A stretch of 50,174 bases of DNA from an uncultured Muriicola sp. (GTDB lineage Bacteria > Bacteroidota > Bacteroidia > Flavobacteriales > Flavobacteriaceae): positions 1 through 50,174 of the forward strand of contig NZ_CAMYKH010000021.1 in assembly GCF_947258935.1 (NCBI RefSeq). The letters run 5' to 3'. The first letter of the stretch is position 1, and each line of letters opens with the position of its first letter. Of this stretch, positions 7,344 through 16,909 are shown piece after piece. The position numbers and the translations under genes are program-made. Under the pieces are notes generated by a model that did not search any database, was not told the origin of the DNA, and saw nothing but the letters and a program-made list of their open reading frames with translations.

Positions 7344-9749
7344 CTATGCTTCCAGATCTTCGCCTTCCGGTAGTTCGTCCTTGGGCAGGATATCGATCTG
7401 TGGTTTTTTAAGTACTTCTTTGTTAGCAATACTTCGTTCCAGAGATAACAATAGAGAAGGCAATAAGATAAGATTTGCCAACATGGCAAAAAGCAAGGTT
7501 GCGGATACAAGGGCACCCAGGGCAACCGTACCTCCAAAGCTGGAAAGAACAAAAACTGAGAAACCAAAGAAGAGAACAATGGAAGTGTAGAACATACTCA
7601 CGCCTGTTTCACGTAAAGCCGCATATACAGACTTTTGAATTCGCCATCTATTAGCAGATAATTCTTGTCTGTATTTCGCTAAGAAGTGAATGGTATCATC
7701 TACCGAAATTCCAAAGGCAATGCTAAATACAAGAATGGTTGAGGGTTTAATAGGAACACCAACAAAGCCCATAACACCTGCCGTTACCAGGAGAGGCAGT
7801 AAATTGGGAATGAGGGAGATCACTATCATCCTCAAGGACCTGAATAAATAAGCCATAAAAAGGGCGATTAATCCTATGGCCAGGGATAAGGATAAGATCA
7901 GGTTTTTAACAAGGTATTTTGTGCCTTTAAGGAACAGCAAGGCCTTGCCTGTTAAAGCTACCTTGTAGCGATCTGCAGGAAAGATCTTGTTGAGATTTAC
8001 CATGAGCTCGGTTTCTATTTCCTCCATCCTTTCGGTTTTAACATCACGTATAAACGTTGTGATGCGGGCTACCTGACCTGTAGAATCGACAAAATTCTTT
8101 AGAAGATTACCATTCCCTTGCGACTTTCTGGCCACATCCATAATAAAGGTATTCTCTTGAGAAGTAGGTAATTGATAGTACTTGGGAATACCGTTATAAA
8201 AGGCTTGTTTTGAATATTTGACCAATTCCACAACAGAGGTAGGTCTGGATAATTCGGGAATTTCCTTGATCAGTTCACTTATTTGATCCATTTTTCGCAA
8301 ATTAACGGGTCGCAAAACTCCGTTCTTGCGCTCAGTATCTATGACTATCTCAATGGGCATAATACCGTCGAACTCTTGTTCAAAGAAACGGATGTCCTCA
8401 AAGAATTCAGCTTTTTTGGGCATATCTTCAATAGGACTTCCGGATATGTTTATTTGGTAGATGCCAATGATGCTCAATACCAGAAGTACAACTGAAATAA
8501 CATACACCGTTATTCTTTTGTCACGCACAATTCCTTCCATCCAATTTACGAAGGCATCTATCCAGCGCTTGTTCAAATGCTTTAAGTGTTTAGTCTTGGG
8601 CATCGCCATAAAACTGTAAATAATAGGGATGATCAATAAGGATAGAATAAAGATCCCAATGATGTTGATGGAGGCTACAATACCAAATTCTGTGAGTAGT
8701 TTACTGTCTGTGATTATAAAGGTGGCAAATCCGGAGGCCGTAGTGATATTGGTCATTAAGGTTGCATTTCCAATTTTGGAAATGACCCGCTGTAATGAAA
8801 GCGCCTGGTTTCCGTGCTTTTTTACTTCTTGCTGGTATTTATTGATCAGAAAGATGCAATTTGGTATCCCAATTACGATGATAAGGGGAGGGATCAAGGC
8901 AGTAAGTACAGTGATCTCGTATCTCAGTAATCCCAAGACACCAAACGCCCACATAACCCCAATGATCACCACACACATGGAAATAAGTGTAGCCCTAAAA
9001 CTTCGGAAAAAGAAAAAGAAGATAAGGGAGGTGACAAGCAAGGCAGCGCTTATAAACATCCCAATCTCATCAATGATATTTTGGGCATTCAAAGTTCGAA
9101 TATAGGGCATGCCAGAAATACGAACATCTAACTTAGTTTCATTTTCAAAATTGTGTACTAAGTTGGTGAAATCGTTCAGGATAAAATCTTTGCGCACCGA
9201 GGTGTTCACAATGTCCTTATCCAGGTATACAATGGTTCGGAGTGTTTGAGTATCCTTATTAAAAAGCAATTGGTCGTAAAATGGAAGATCATTGAACAGG
9301 TGTTGTTTTAAGCTATCCAGGACTTGCTGACTTTCTGGTTCACCTATCAGAAAGGGAGTTAAAATAAATTCCTGACGCTCATTATCCTTGACCAATTCTT
9401 GCAAATTATCTGTAGAAACCACAAATTCTACCTCGGGAAATGCCGCGAGTTGTTTGCTGAGAATATTCCAGCGATTAAATTTTTCAAGTGTGAATAGGGT
9501 AGGATCTTTAACAGCGAGTACTATGGCATTACCTTCTTCTCCAAAAAGCTCAAGAAAGGCATCATATTCCTGATTTGCAGGATGATCGTCTGGTAGAAGA
9601 TTGGCCTGAGTATTGGAAAACTGCATGTTTTGCCATTGAAAGCCAAAGAAAACGGTAATGCCGGCAATCACAATTAAGATAAGAATACGATTCCTCAGGA
9701 TGATCCTCGCGGTCTTTGTCCAAAAATTTTGTGTGAGCTTTGCTACCAT
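7344..9749 (-). CDS. MMPL/RND-superfamily transporter (patched-like exporter)
   Basis: The protein of 801 residues (from ATG 9749; an in-frame TTG lies 15 bases upstream) shows the duplicated RND plan: one N-terminal helix, a periplasmic domain, a bundle of about five helices, then a second copy. Both bundles carry the usual loops (IPNCIFLINKYQQE in the first, GISVDDTIHFLAKYRQE in the second), the latter with the Asp pair expected in the proton relay. Families with this layout export lipids, hopanoids or hydrophobic compounds using the proton gradient, without an outer-membrane channel in the same gene. The C-terminus ends in an acidic tail. The substrate cannot be told from sequence. asnS follows after 89 bases. 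Confidence 0.9.
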   Translation of the reverse strand: MVAKLTQNFWTKTARIILRNRILILIVIAGITVFFGFQWQNMQFSNTQANLLPDDHPANQEYDAFLELFGEEGNAIVLAVKDPTLFTLEKFNRWNILSKQLAAFPEVEFVVSTDNLQELVKDNERQEFILTPFLIGEPESQQVLDSLKQHLFNDLPFYDQLLFNKDTQTLRTIVYLDKDIVNTSVRKDFILNDFTNLVHNFENETKLDVRISGMPYIRTLNAQNIIDEIGMFISAALLVTSLIFFFFFRSFRATLISMCVVIIGVMWAFGVLGLLRYEITVLTALIPPLIIVIGIPNCIFLINKYQQEVKKHGNQALSLQRVISKIGNATLMTNITTASGFATFIITDSKLLTEFGIVASINIIGIFILSLLIIPIIYSFMAMPKTKHLKHLNKRWIDAFVNWMEGIVRDKRITVYVISVVLLVLSIIGIYQINISGSPIEDMPKKAEFFEDIRFFEQEFDGIMPIEIVIDTERKNGVLRPVNLRKMDQISELIKEIPELSRPTSVVELVKYSKQAFYNGIPKYYQLPTSQENTFIMDVARKSQGNGNLLKNFVDSTGQVARITTFIRDVKTERMEEIETELMVNLNKIFPADRYKVALTGKALLFLKGTKYLVKNLILSLSLAIGLIALFMAYLFRSLRMIVISLIPNLLPLLVTAGVMGFVGVPIKPSTILVFSIAFGISVDDTIHFLAKYRQELSANRWRIQKSVYAALRETGVSMFYTSIVLFFGFSVFVLSSFGGTVALGALVSATLLFAMLANLILLPSLLLSLERSIANKEVLKKPQIDILPKDELPEGEDLEA

Positions 9750-9979
9750 ATTCTTTTTTAGCAAGCCAACGGATCTTTTTCCGCTTCAATGGATCTTAAT
9801 TCCTTAAAAGACTAACAGAATTTTGATGTTGAACGCCTGCCGTTCAAATGCCGTCAAAGGTAGAAAATGCCTCGCAGTGTTCCTAGTATCAATTTGGGAA
9901 ATAAAGCCGTGAAAACCACGTATCAGTTCGTATCTTGGGGATACTACCTCTCATCATCAGATAAATACGTCTTGAAAGA

Positions 9980-10108
9980 ATGACCGAGCATAAAAAATAC
10001 AGAAGATACGAACGTGCAATCTACCGTGTTTTAATAGTGATTTGTGCTTTGGCTGTGATCATAGCCATTTTGGTCATTTATTTTTTTGGGGATACTGAAT
10101 TATTATAA
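9980..10108 (+). CDS. Possible 42-residue single-helix membrane peptide
   Basis: ATG 9980 to TAA 10108 encodes a short peptide with a basic N-terminus (EHKKYRRYERAIYR) and one strongly hydrophobic helix (about residues 16-36), ending FFGDTELL. This is a sensible positive-inside membrane topology. It stands alone between the divergent exporter and the 3' end of frr, with about 230 bases upstream. TATCTTGG (about 9941-9948) resembles a -7 box. I do not recognise a family. Short hydrophobic frames can arise by chance, so confidence is limited. Confidence 0.42.
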   Translation: MTEHKKYRRYERAIYRVLIVICALAVIIAILVIYFFGDTELL

Positions 10109-10150
10109 AACAGCGGAGGATACCAGGTTTAATCAGGGAGTTATTGGAGA

Positions 10151-10705
10151 CTATACTTTCATGATCTCAACTTCTTTACCATCAAGAATGCTATCAATTT
10201 TGGTTACAAAGGAGTCCGTTAATTCCTGGATATCAATGATGGCATTTTTTTCCAGGTCCTCAGAAACTTCAAGGTGTTTAATCTCTTTATTGGCCTCCTG
10301 TCTGGCGCTTCGCACACTTACTTTGGCATCTTCGGCTTCAGCCTTAGCTTGTTTAACCAATTGTATTCTGCGTTCTTCCGTTAGTGGTGGCACATTGATG
10401 ATCACAAAATCACCATTATTCATTGGGTTGAAGCCTAAGTTGGCATTCGTAATGGCGGTTTCAATGACCTGAAGCATACTCTTTTCCCAAGGCTGTACAG
10501 ATATAGTACGGGCATCGGGCGTATTGATATTTGATACTTGTGACAATGGCGTTAAGGAACCGTAATACTCAACCATTACAGAAGCGAGCATTGCCGGACT
10601 TGCCTTTCCTGCGCGGATCTTTACCAGTGCTTTTTCCAAATGGGAAATGGCACCGTCCATACTTTCTTTCGCTGAATCTAATACAAAACTAACCTCTTCG
10701 TTCAT
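10151..10705 (-). CDS. frr: Ribosome recycling factor
   Basis: RRF splits post-termination ribosomes together with EF-G. The 184-residue product has the standard length and motifs: VKIRAGKASPAML near the N-terminus, YYGSLTPLSQVSNI in the hinge/domain II region, and RRIQLVKQAKAEAEDAKVSVRSAR leading the last long helix. It lies 40 bases after pyrH on the same strand, a gene order (pyrH-frr) conserved in many bacteria. Confidence 0.97.
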   Translation of the reverse strand: MNEEVSFVLDSAKESMDGAISHLEKALVKIRAGKASPAMLASVMVEYYGSLTPLSQVSNINTPDARTISVQPWEKSMLQVIETAITNANLGFNPMNNGDFVIINVPPLTEERRIQLVKQAKAEAEDAKVSVRSARQEANKEIKHLEVSEDLEKNAIIDIQELTDSFVTKIDSILDGKEVEIMKV

Positions 10706-10745
10706 AGTATTATTTTAAAACAAAGTAACATAATTTTTTGAAAAA

Positions 10746-11503
<758 letters not shown>

Positions 11504-11599
11504 CTGCTTCGCTTCGTAATAATCCAACTATAATATTTCCATGTTATTTCTGTTATACTTATTTAAAATTAATGATCTTGCGTTCTAAATTCTGAATTT

Positions 11600-13471
11600 A
11601 TGATAAGGAAATTTCTGATTCTATCTTCCCTGGTACTGCTGTTAAGTTGTGGGGCAACCAAAACCCTGACTACAGCAGATAAGGCAGCTGTAGCTGTTAG
11701 TATAGACCTTGTTAATGTTCGGGATGATAGGGTATTGGTAACCATTGATCCCGGTCAGTTCACGCAGGAGGAAATATATTTTTATATCCCCAAGATGGTG
11801 CCAGGCACCTACAGTGAGGACAATTATGGTAAGTATATTGATGAGCTTACTGCCATTGATTACGAAGGAAGAAACCTACCTGTTAATAAGATCGACACCA
11901 ATAGTTGGCTCTTAACAACTGCCCAAAAAATAGATAAGATCACCTATTTTGTCAATGATACTTTTGACACAGAAACAGAAATAGAAGAGCCCGTTTTTTC
12001 CCCCTCAGGCACAAATATCCTGAAGAATGAGAATTTTTTGTTGAATTTACATGGCTTTGTGGGTTATTTCAAGGGATTAAAAGAAATACCATATGAAATA
12101 ACCATTACAGCTCCAACTTCTTTACAGCCTTCAACTTCATTGAATGAGGTAACAATTGGAGATCTAAAACAGGGTCAGAGAACCTTTTTAGCAAACAGAT
12201 ATTTCGAAGTCATTGACAATCCTATTTTATACTCTAAACCAAATTCCGTTACGTTCCAGATAATGGACATCTCAGTAACCTTAAGTGTGTATTCACCTAA
12301 TGGTACAATCAAGGCCAAAGACCTGCAGCCTAAAATGGAGGCCATGATGCAGGCCCAAAAGAAATTTTTAGGAGAGATAGACGGAACCAAACAATATACC
12401 ATCTTACTTTACCTCTCACAATTATCCAATACGGATGCAACTGGTTTTGGAGCTTTGGAACATCATACATCAACCGTTGTGGTACTGCCGGAACAATTAC
12501 CAAAAGAAAGTTTGGAAGAATCAATGGTAGATGTGGTGTCTCATGAGTTCTTTCATATTGTTACTCCTTTGTCTGTGCATTCACGTGAGATACAATATTT
12601 TGATTTCAATGAACCTGAGATGTCCATGCATTTGTGGATGTACGAGGGTACCACTGAATATTTTGCAAATCTTTTTCAGATTCAACAAGGACTTATTGAT
12701 GAAACAGCTTTTTATGCAAGGATCATGGATAAAATAAGTAACGCCATGGGTTATGATGATACCATGTCATTTACTACGATGAGCAAGAATATATTGGTAG
12801 AGCCTTATAAAGAGAATTACACAAATGTCTATGAAAAAGGGGCGTTGATCAATATGAGCCTGGACATATTGTTAAGAGAACTTAGCGGAGGAGAAAAAAG
12901 CGTGCGTTGGTTAATGAAGGAGCTCTCCAACAAATACGATGTAAATACGCCTTTCAATGACCCAGACCTTATAGACGAAATTATAGCAATGACCTATCCA
13001 GAGGTTTCAGTTTTTTTTGATAAACACCTGCTGGGCAATGAGCCCATTCCTTATGATCAATATCTCGAGAAGGTAGGCCTGGAGATCACCTCTTCAGAAC
13101 AACCTGGAACCTATTTCTTTTTAGGTCAAATGCCCTATATAGATGCCAAACCGGCTAACCTTGATACTATTTTTATCAGGAAAGGGGTAGAATTGAATTC
13201 CTTTTTTCGTGATTTAGGGGCAAAAGGGGGTGATGTCATTACAAAAATCAATGGTACTGATATTACCCTTGAAAGTATGAGGGGTATTATTGGGCAAAGC
13301 TTTGGCTGGGATGCAGAGAAAGATGTCACCATGAGCGTAGCGCGCGATGGAGAAACCATAGAACTTTCAGGAAAAGCTGGGACACCCACCTATAATGAAA
13401 AAAAGATCGTTGATGTAAGTACACCTTCGGAAGCAGCTTTGGCGCTTAGAGAGGCCTGGTTAAAGAACTAA
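11600..13471 (+). CDS. M61 family metallopeptidase, lipoprotein with PDZ domain
   Basis: M61 (glycyl aminopeptidase-type) enzymes are zinc peptidases with an immunoglobulin-like N-terminal domain, a catalytic domain and often a PDZ domain. This 623-residue protein begins with a lipoprotein signal (lipobox LLSC, Cys at about residue 17), so it should be membrane anchored. The zinc motif HEFFH is at residues 315-319, and YEGTTEYFA about 30 residues later supplies the third ligand Glu. A PDZ-like segment (FFRDLGAKGGDVITKINGTD) is near residues 530-560. A strong terminator follows. Specificity is unknown; peptide scavenging or envelope protein turnover is plausible. Confidence 0.92.
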   Translation: MIRKFLILSSLVLLLSCGATKTLTTADKAAVAVSIDLVNVRDDRVLVTIDPGQFTQEEIYFYIPKMVPGTYSEDNYGKYIDELTAIDYEGRNLPVNKIDTNSWLLTTAQKIDKITYFVNDTFDTETEIEEPVFSPSGTNILKNENFLLNLHGFVGYFKGLKEIPYEITITAPTSLQPSTSLNEVTIGDLKQGQRTFLANRYFEVIDNPILYSKPNSVTFQIMDISVTLSVYSPNGTIKAKDLQPKMEAMMQAQKKFLGEIDGTKQYTILLYLSQLSNTDATGFGALEHHTSTVVVLPEQLPKESLEESMVDVVSHEFFHIVTPLSVHSREIQYFDFNEPEMSMHLWMYEGTTEYFANLFQIQQGLIDETAFYARIMDKISNAMGYDDTMSFTTMSKNILVEPYKENYTNVYEKGALINMSLDILLRELSGGEKSVRWLMKELSNKYDVNTPFNDPDLIDEIIAMTYPEVSVFFDKHLLGNEPIPYDQYLEKVGLEITSSEQPGTYFFLGQMPYIDAKPANLDTIFIRKGVELNSFFRDLGAKGGDVITKINGTDITLESMRGIIGQSFGWDAEKDVTMSVARDGETIELSGKAGTPTYNEKKIVDVSTPSEAALALREAWLKN

Positions 13472-13481
13472 TTTTACAACT

Positions 13482-13513
13482 AAAAAACCGCCTTCATTTG
13501 AAGGCGGTTTTTT
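13482..13513. terminator. Bidirectional intrinsic terminator between the M61 gene and tsf
   Basis: CCGCCTTCA (13488-13496) pairs with TGAAGGCGG (13499-13507), flanked by A6 on one side and T6 on the other. It can therefore serve both converging genes (stops at 13471 and 13533). Confidence 0.9.
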
Positions 13514-13532
13514 AGTTTGAGCAGTTAACTAC

Positions 13533-14357
13533 TTACCCTAAGGCAACACGTTCAAAACCTGTTACTTTGAGATTAGCATCGACCGACTTTACATATTGAG
13601 CAACGCTTTGTTTGCTGTCTTTAATAAAGTCCTGGTTCACTAAGGTATTGTCCTTAAAGAATCGTTTTAGTTTTCCTTGAGCAATCTTATCTAACATCGC
13701 TTCTGGTTTTCCTTCTTGTCTTAGCTGATCTTTAGCGATCTCGATTTCCTTATCTATTATCTCCTGATTTACACCGGTCTGATCTAAGGCCACAGGATTC
13801 ATGGCAGCAGCCTGCATGGCAACATCTTTAGCGGCTTCAGCAGAACCATCAACCGCAGCTGATAATCCTACCAAAGTAGCGATCTTGTTTCCTGCATGAA
13901 TGTAAGAGCCTACAAAGGGTGCAGACAGTCTTCTAAATCCACCTATCTCAATTTTCTCACCAATAACACCAGTTTGCTCCGTAAGTTTTTCTTGTACGGA
14001 AATACCATTGTAATTGGCGGCCAATAATGAGTCCTTGTCATTGCATTGAAGCGCCAGATCTGCAAGTTCATTGGCCAGACTTACAAAGGTGTCGTTCTTA
14101 GCTACAAAATCTGTTTCACAATTCAGGGAGATGATCACCCCTTCTGTTTTACTTCCATTGACCTTTGCAATGGCAGCTCCTTCCGAAGAATCTCTATCTG
14201 CTCTTTTCGCAGCTACTTTCTGACCTTTTTTACGAAGGATCTCGATAGCCTTGTCAAAATCGCCTTCAGCCTCAACCAAAGCGTTTTTACAATCCATCAT
14301 CCCTGCACCGGTAGTTTTTCTCAATGTATTAACATCGGCAGCGGTAATTTTTACCAT
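13533..14357 (-). CDS. tsf: Elongation factor Ts
   Basis: EF-Ts regenerates EF-Tu-GTP by nucleotide exchange. The 274-residue protein starts MVKITAADVNTLRKTTGAGMMDCKNAL (the UBA-like N-domain) and carries the TDFVAKN signature of the core domain, SLNCETDFVAKND. I chose ATG 14357; an upstream in-frame TTG at 14381 would add only eight atypical residues. It follows rpsB by 56 bases, the nearly universal rpsB-tsf order. The gene ends at the shared terminator. Confidence 0.97.
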   Translation of the reverse strand: MVKITAADVNTLRKTTGAGMMDCKNALVEAEGDFDKAIEILRKKGQKVAAKRADRDSSEGAAIAKVNGSKTEGVIISLNCETDFVAKNDTFVSLANELADLALQCNDKDSLLAANYNGISVQEKLTEQTGVIGEKIEIGGFRRLSAPFVGSYIHAGNKIATLVGLSAAVDGSAEAAKDVAMQAAAMNPVALDQTGVNQEIIDKEIEIAKDQLRQEGKPEAMLDKIAQGKLKRFFKDNTLVNQDFIKDSKQSVAQYVKSVDANLKVTGFERVALG

Positions 14358-14413
14358 GTCTATTATTTTTTTTGATACCAAAATTGGTATCTAGTTTTAT
14401 ATAGTTTTTATTC

Positions 14414-15604
14414 TTATTCTACACCTGCTTTGGTGTTGTCTTGCCATTCCTTTAGCTCATCCCATTTTCCATCGGCAGCCATCTTTGCTTGTTTTGGCCA
14501 TGATGCCGGATTTTTTGAAGCATATCTCGGACCAGCCTCAGAAAGGATCGTTTTAAGATCTTCTTCCGATTTCCCTGCCAGGTCAGCAAAAGAAGTGACA
14601 CCTGCACTTTGGAAAACCTCAGAGATCTTTGGTCCAATACCCTCTACTTTGGTAAGATCATCGGCAGCTACTTTTTTTGCTTTTTTGGGAGCTTCTTTTT
14701 TTGCTGGTTTTTCAGCAACTACAGCGGCTTCTTTTTCCTTTTTAGGAGCTTCTTTTTTTGCTGGTTCTTCAGCAACCACAGCAGCTTCTTTTTCCTTTTT
14801 AGCAACTTTAGGCTTGGTCCCTGCTACCTCATCTTTATCAACGGCCTCTACCACTTTCTTTTTAGGTCTGTGAGCTTTACCTTCTTCACCTTCATTACCT
14901 GCCTGCTTTTCGGATTTGCGTTCAGCTAATCCTTCAGCTATTGCATTGGTCACTTGGGTCATGATCACTTCAATAGATCTAGAAGCATCATCATTAGATG
15001 GAATGATAAAATCGATTGGTCGAGGATCCGAATTGGTATCTACCATTGCAAAAATGGGGATATTCAATTTTTGAGCTTCCTTTACGGCGATGTGCTCACG
15101 CATGGTGTCCACAATAAATAGTGCACCAGGAAGTCTGGTCATTTCCGAAATAGAACCAAGGTTCTTTTCTAACTTCGCTCTAAGACGGTCTACTTGTAAA
15201 CGCTCTTTTTTAGACAGGGTGTTAAAGGTCCCGTCTTTTTTCATACGATCAATAGAGGCCATTTTTTTAACAGCTTTCCTGATCGTCACAAAGTTGGTTA
15301 ACATTCCACCAGGCCATCTTTCAGTGATGAATGGCATATTTACATTCGCCACTTTTTCTGCCACGATGTCTTTTGCCTGTTTCTTAGTAGCTACAAAGAG
15401 TACCTTTCTTCCAGAGGAAGCAATTTTCTTAAGGGCCTCGGAGGCTTCCTCAAGTTTGGCTACTGTTTTGTATAAATTGATTACGTGTATCCCATTTCGC
15501 TCCATATAAATATAGGGGGCCATGTTGGGATTCCATTTTCTTGTTAGGTGACCGAAGTGTACACCTGCGTCTAAAAGATCTTTAACTTCTACTTTTTTTG
15601 CCAT
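14414..15604 (-). CDS. rpsB: Ribosomal protein S2 with a C-terminal helix-hairpin-helix extension
   Basis: Residues 1 to about 235 are a normal S2 (VKDLLDAGVHFGH, KWNPNMAPYIYMERNGIHVI, FITERWPGGMLTNF). After this the protein continues to 396 residues, whereas S2 is usually 230-260. The extra part is a Lys/Glu/Ala linker with a 19-residue tandem repeat (57 bases, 14688-14801), then residues 314-396 with a helix-hairpin-helix signature (LTKVEGIGPKISEVFQSAGV) and a conserved end with SWPKQAKMA. Such tails (flap-nuclease-like H3TH, COG3743 type) are known add-ons of ribosomal and respiratory proteins in some bacteria. A similar tail is on ActC in this window. The gene lies between rpsI and tsf; a structured leader is proposed at 15639-15671. 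Confidence 0.97.
   Translation of the reverse strand: MAKKVEVKDLLDAGVHFGHLTRKWNPNMAPYIYMERNGIHVINLYKTVAKLEEASEALKKIASSGRKVLFVATKKQAKDIVAEKVANVNMPFITERWPGGMLTNFVTIRKAVKKMASIDRMKKDGTFNTLSKKERLQVDRLRAKLEKNLGSISEMTRLPGALFIVDTMREHIAVKEAQKLNIPIFAMVDTNSDPRPIDFIIPSNDDASRSIEVIMTQVTNAIAEGLAERKSEKQAGNEGEEGKAHRPKKKVVEAVDKDEVAGTKPKVAKKEKEAAVVAEEPAKKEAPKKEKEAAVVAEKPAKKEAPKKAKKVAADDLTKVEGIGPKISEVFQSAGVTSFADLAGKSEEDLKTILSEAGPRYASKNPASWPKQAKMAADGKWDELKEWQDNTKAGVE
14688..14801 (-). repeat. 57-base tandem repeat (two copies) inside the rpsB linker
   Basis: Two adjacent 57-base units, 14688-14744 and 14745-14801, differ at only a few positions. They encode KKEKEAAVVAEEPAKKEAP-like units of 19 residues. Because 57 is a multiple of three, copy-number change keeps the reading frame. 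A partial third copy (KKAKK) follows. Confidence 0.85.
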
Positions 15605-15638
15605 TTTAATTAGTTTACGTTCTTATGAATTAGCAATA

Positions 15639-15671
15639 ACCAAGTGGTATTCTACAATAGAAAGCCTTGGT
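15639..15671 (-). promoter_or_regulatory. Candidate structured leader hairpin upstream of rpsB
   Basis: In the 224 bases between rpsI and rpsB, two nested inverted repeats form one hairpin. ACCAAG (15639-15644) pairs with CTTGGT (15666-15671), and inside it TTCTA (15650-15654) pairs with TAGAA (15658-15662) around a 3-base loop. The two stems are separated by a 5 by 3 internal loop. Its place 35 bases before the rpsB start suggests an RNA element for autoregulation by S2, but this is inferred. A second short hairpin (GTCCC/GGGAC, about 15754-15770) is also present. Confidence 0.4.
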
Positions 15672-15828
15672 CATTTAGATGCTAAACTAAATGTTACTGA
15701 ATTCTGTCAAAGCCGATGAGCGACTATAAACAGGATTTCAGAATTTTAATTGTCCCATGACGAGGGACTTTCAATGAACTTGGGTTACTATATATAAATG
15801 CCCTATAAGGCACTCTTTTCTTTTATTC

Positions 15829-16215
15829 TTAACGTTTAGAGAACTGGAATTTCTTACGGGCTTTCTTCTGTCCGAATTTCTTACGTTCCACCATTCTAGG
15901 ATCTCTGGTTAACAGGCCTTCTGGCTTTAATACCAATCTATGCTCAGCATCCATTTCGCATAAAGCTCTGGATATGCCTAGCCTGATGGCTTCTGCCTGA
16001 CCTGTAATACCTCCACCGTAAACATTTACCTTAACATCAAAGCTATCTTCATTATTGGTCAAAGCAAAAGGTTGTTTTACCTTGTACTGAAGGGTAGCAG
16101 TAGGAAAATATTCTGTCAGATCTCTTTTATTGATCGTGATAGCACCTTTTCCCTTAGAAATATATACACGTGCAACAGCTGTCTTTCTTCTGCCTATTTT
16201 ATGTATTACATCCAT
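15829..16215 (-). CDS. rpsI: 30S ribosomal protein S9
   Basis: The 128-residue protein shows the S9 pattern throughout: [17 protein letters not shown] at the N-terminus, [20 protein letters not shown] in the middle, and the basic tail [11 protein letters not shown] that reaches toward the P-site tRNA. The ATG overlaps the rplM stop by one base (TAATG), so translation is coupled, as expected for the L13-S9 pair. Confidence 0.98.
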   Translation of the reverse strand: MDVIHKIGRRKTAVARVYISKGKGAITINKRDLTEYFPTATLQYKVKQPFALTNNEDSFDVKVNVYGGGITGQAEAIRLGISRALCEMDAEHRLVLKPEGLLTRDPRMVERKKFGQKKARKKFQFSKR

Positions 16216-16670
16216 TATTTAAGGTCTTTTAAAATTATTGTTGTTGGTTTTTGAGCTTCCTGATTGTGTTCTGCTCCTGCATATACCTTTAGGTTGCGAA
16301 AAAGTTCCGCTCCTAATTTATTCTTAGGTAGCATGCCTTTAACTGCTCTCTCCACCACTGAAGCCGGATTCTTAGCCTTTAACTGATTGGCCGTAGTAAA
16401 ACGCTGCCCACCAGGATACCCGGTATGACGGACATAGGTTTTTTCCTCCCATTTATTACCTGACAAATGCACTTTTTCAGCATTGATAACAATTACGTTA
16501 TCTCCACAATCTACATGAGGCGTAAAATTGGGTTTGTTTTTACCTCTTAGTATGATAGCCACTTTAGAGGCTAGTCTTCCAAGTGTTTGTCCTTCTGCAT
16601 CTATCAGCACCCATTGCTTTTGCACGGTAGCCTTGTTGGCAGAAACAGTCTTGTAGCTCAATGTATCCAC
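16215..16670 (-). CDS. rplM: 50S ribosomal protein L13
   Basis: The 151-residue L13 has [16 protein letters not shown] and [19 protein letters not shown] near the N-terminus and the conserved [12 protein letters not shown]. Length and ends are normal. It is the first gene of the rplM-rpsI-rpsB-tsf block, and a good promoter lies upstream at 16719-16749. The stop codon overlaps the rpsI start. Confidence 0.98.
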   Translation of the reverse strand: MDTLSYKTVSANKATVQKQWVLIDAEGQTLGRLASKVAIILRGKNKPNFTPHVDCGDNVIVINAEKVHLSGNKWEEKTYVRHTGYPGGQRFTTANQLKAKNPASVVERAVKGMLPKNKLGAELFRNLKVYAGAEHNQEAQKPTTIILKDLK

Positions 16671-16702
16671 TACTATTTTATTTAATTATTAAACAGTTCA
16701 AT

Positions 16703-16715
16703 CCCGTTTAACGGG
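16703..16715 (-). promoter_or_regulatory. Short hairpin at the predicted 5' end of the rplM transcript
   Basis: CCCGTTTAACGGG is a perfect inverted repeat placed at the expected transcription start of the rplM promoter, so the mRNA would begin with or near a small stem-loop about 33 bases before the ATG. It could be an mRNA-stability or L13-binding element. No further structure was resolved. Confidence 0.35.
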
Positions 16716-16718
16716 CTG

Positions 16719-16749
16719 CAAATGTACAATTATAAAGTTGAATTACAAA
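16719..16749 (-). promoter_or_regulatory. Promoter of the rplM-rpsI-rpsB-tsf block
   Basis: On the minus strand, TTTG (16749-16746), exactly 19 bases, then TACATTTG (16726-16719) gives a full match to the Bacteroidota -33/-7 consensus. Predicted initiation is near 16712, about 40 bases before the rplM ATG. Confidence 0.68.
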
Positions 16750-16909
16750 TGGATGGTTCTTACTTTTTCATTTTTTTTAAAAAGAAAATGTGGATCAAAT
16801 GTAAGGGTATAGTGCACCATTCCAGGCCCAGGACCAGAAAGAATATCCTTTTGCCCATACTTTTCACCTGTTTAGTTCGTTTGAGAGAATAAACTAATAC
16901 AATTCTATC

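Noticed and set aside
14430-14929. Plus-strand reading frames opposite rpsB rich in Ser/Phe/Ala
   Set aside because: They mirror the repetitive Lys/Glu/Ala linker of rpsB on the other strand and show no independent start signals or family.
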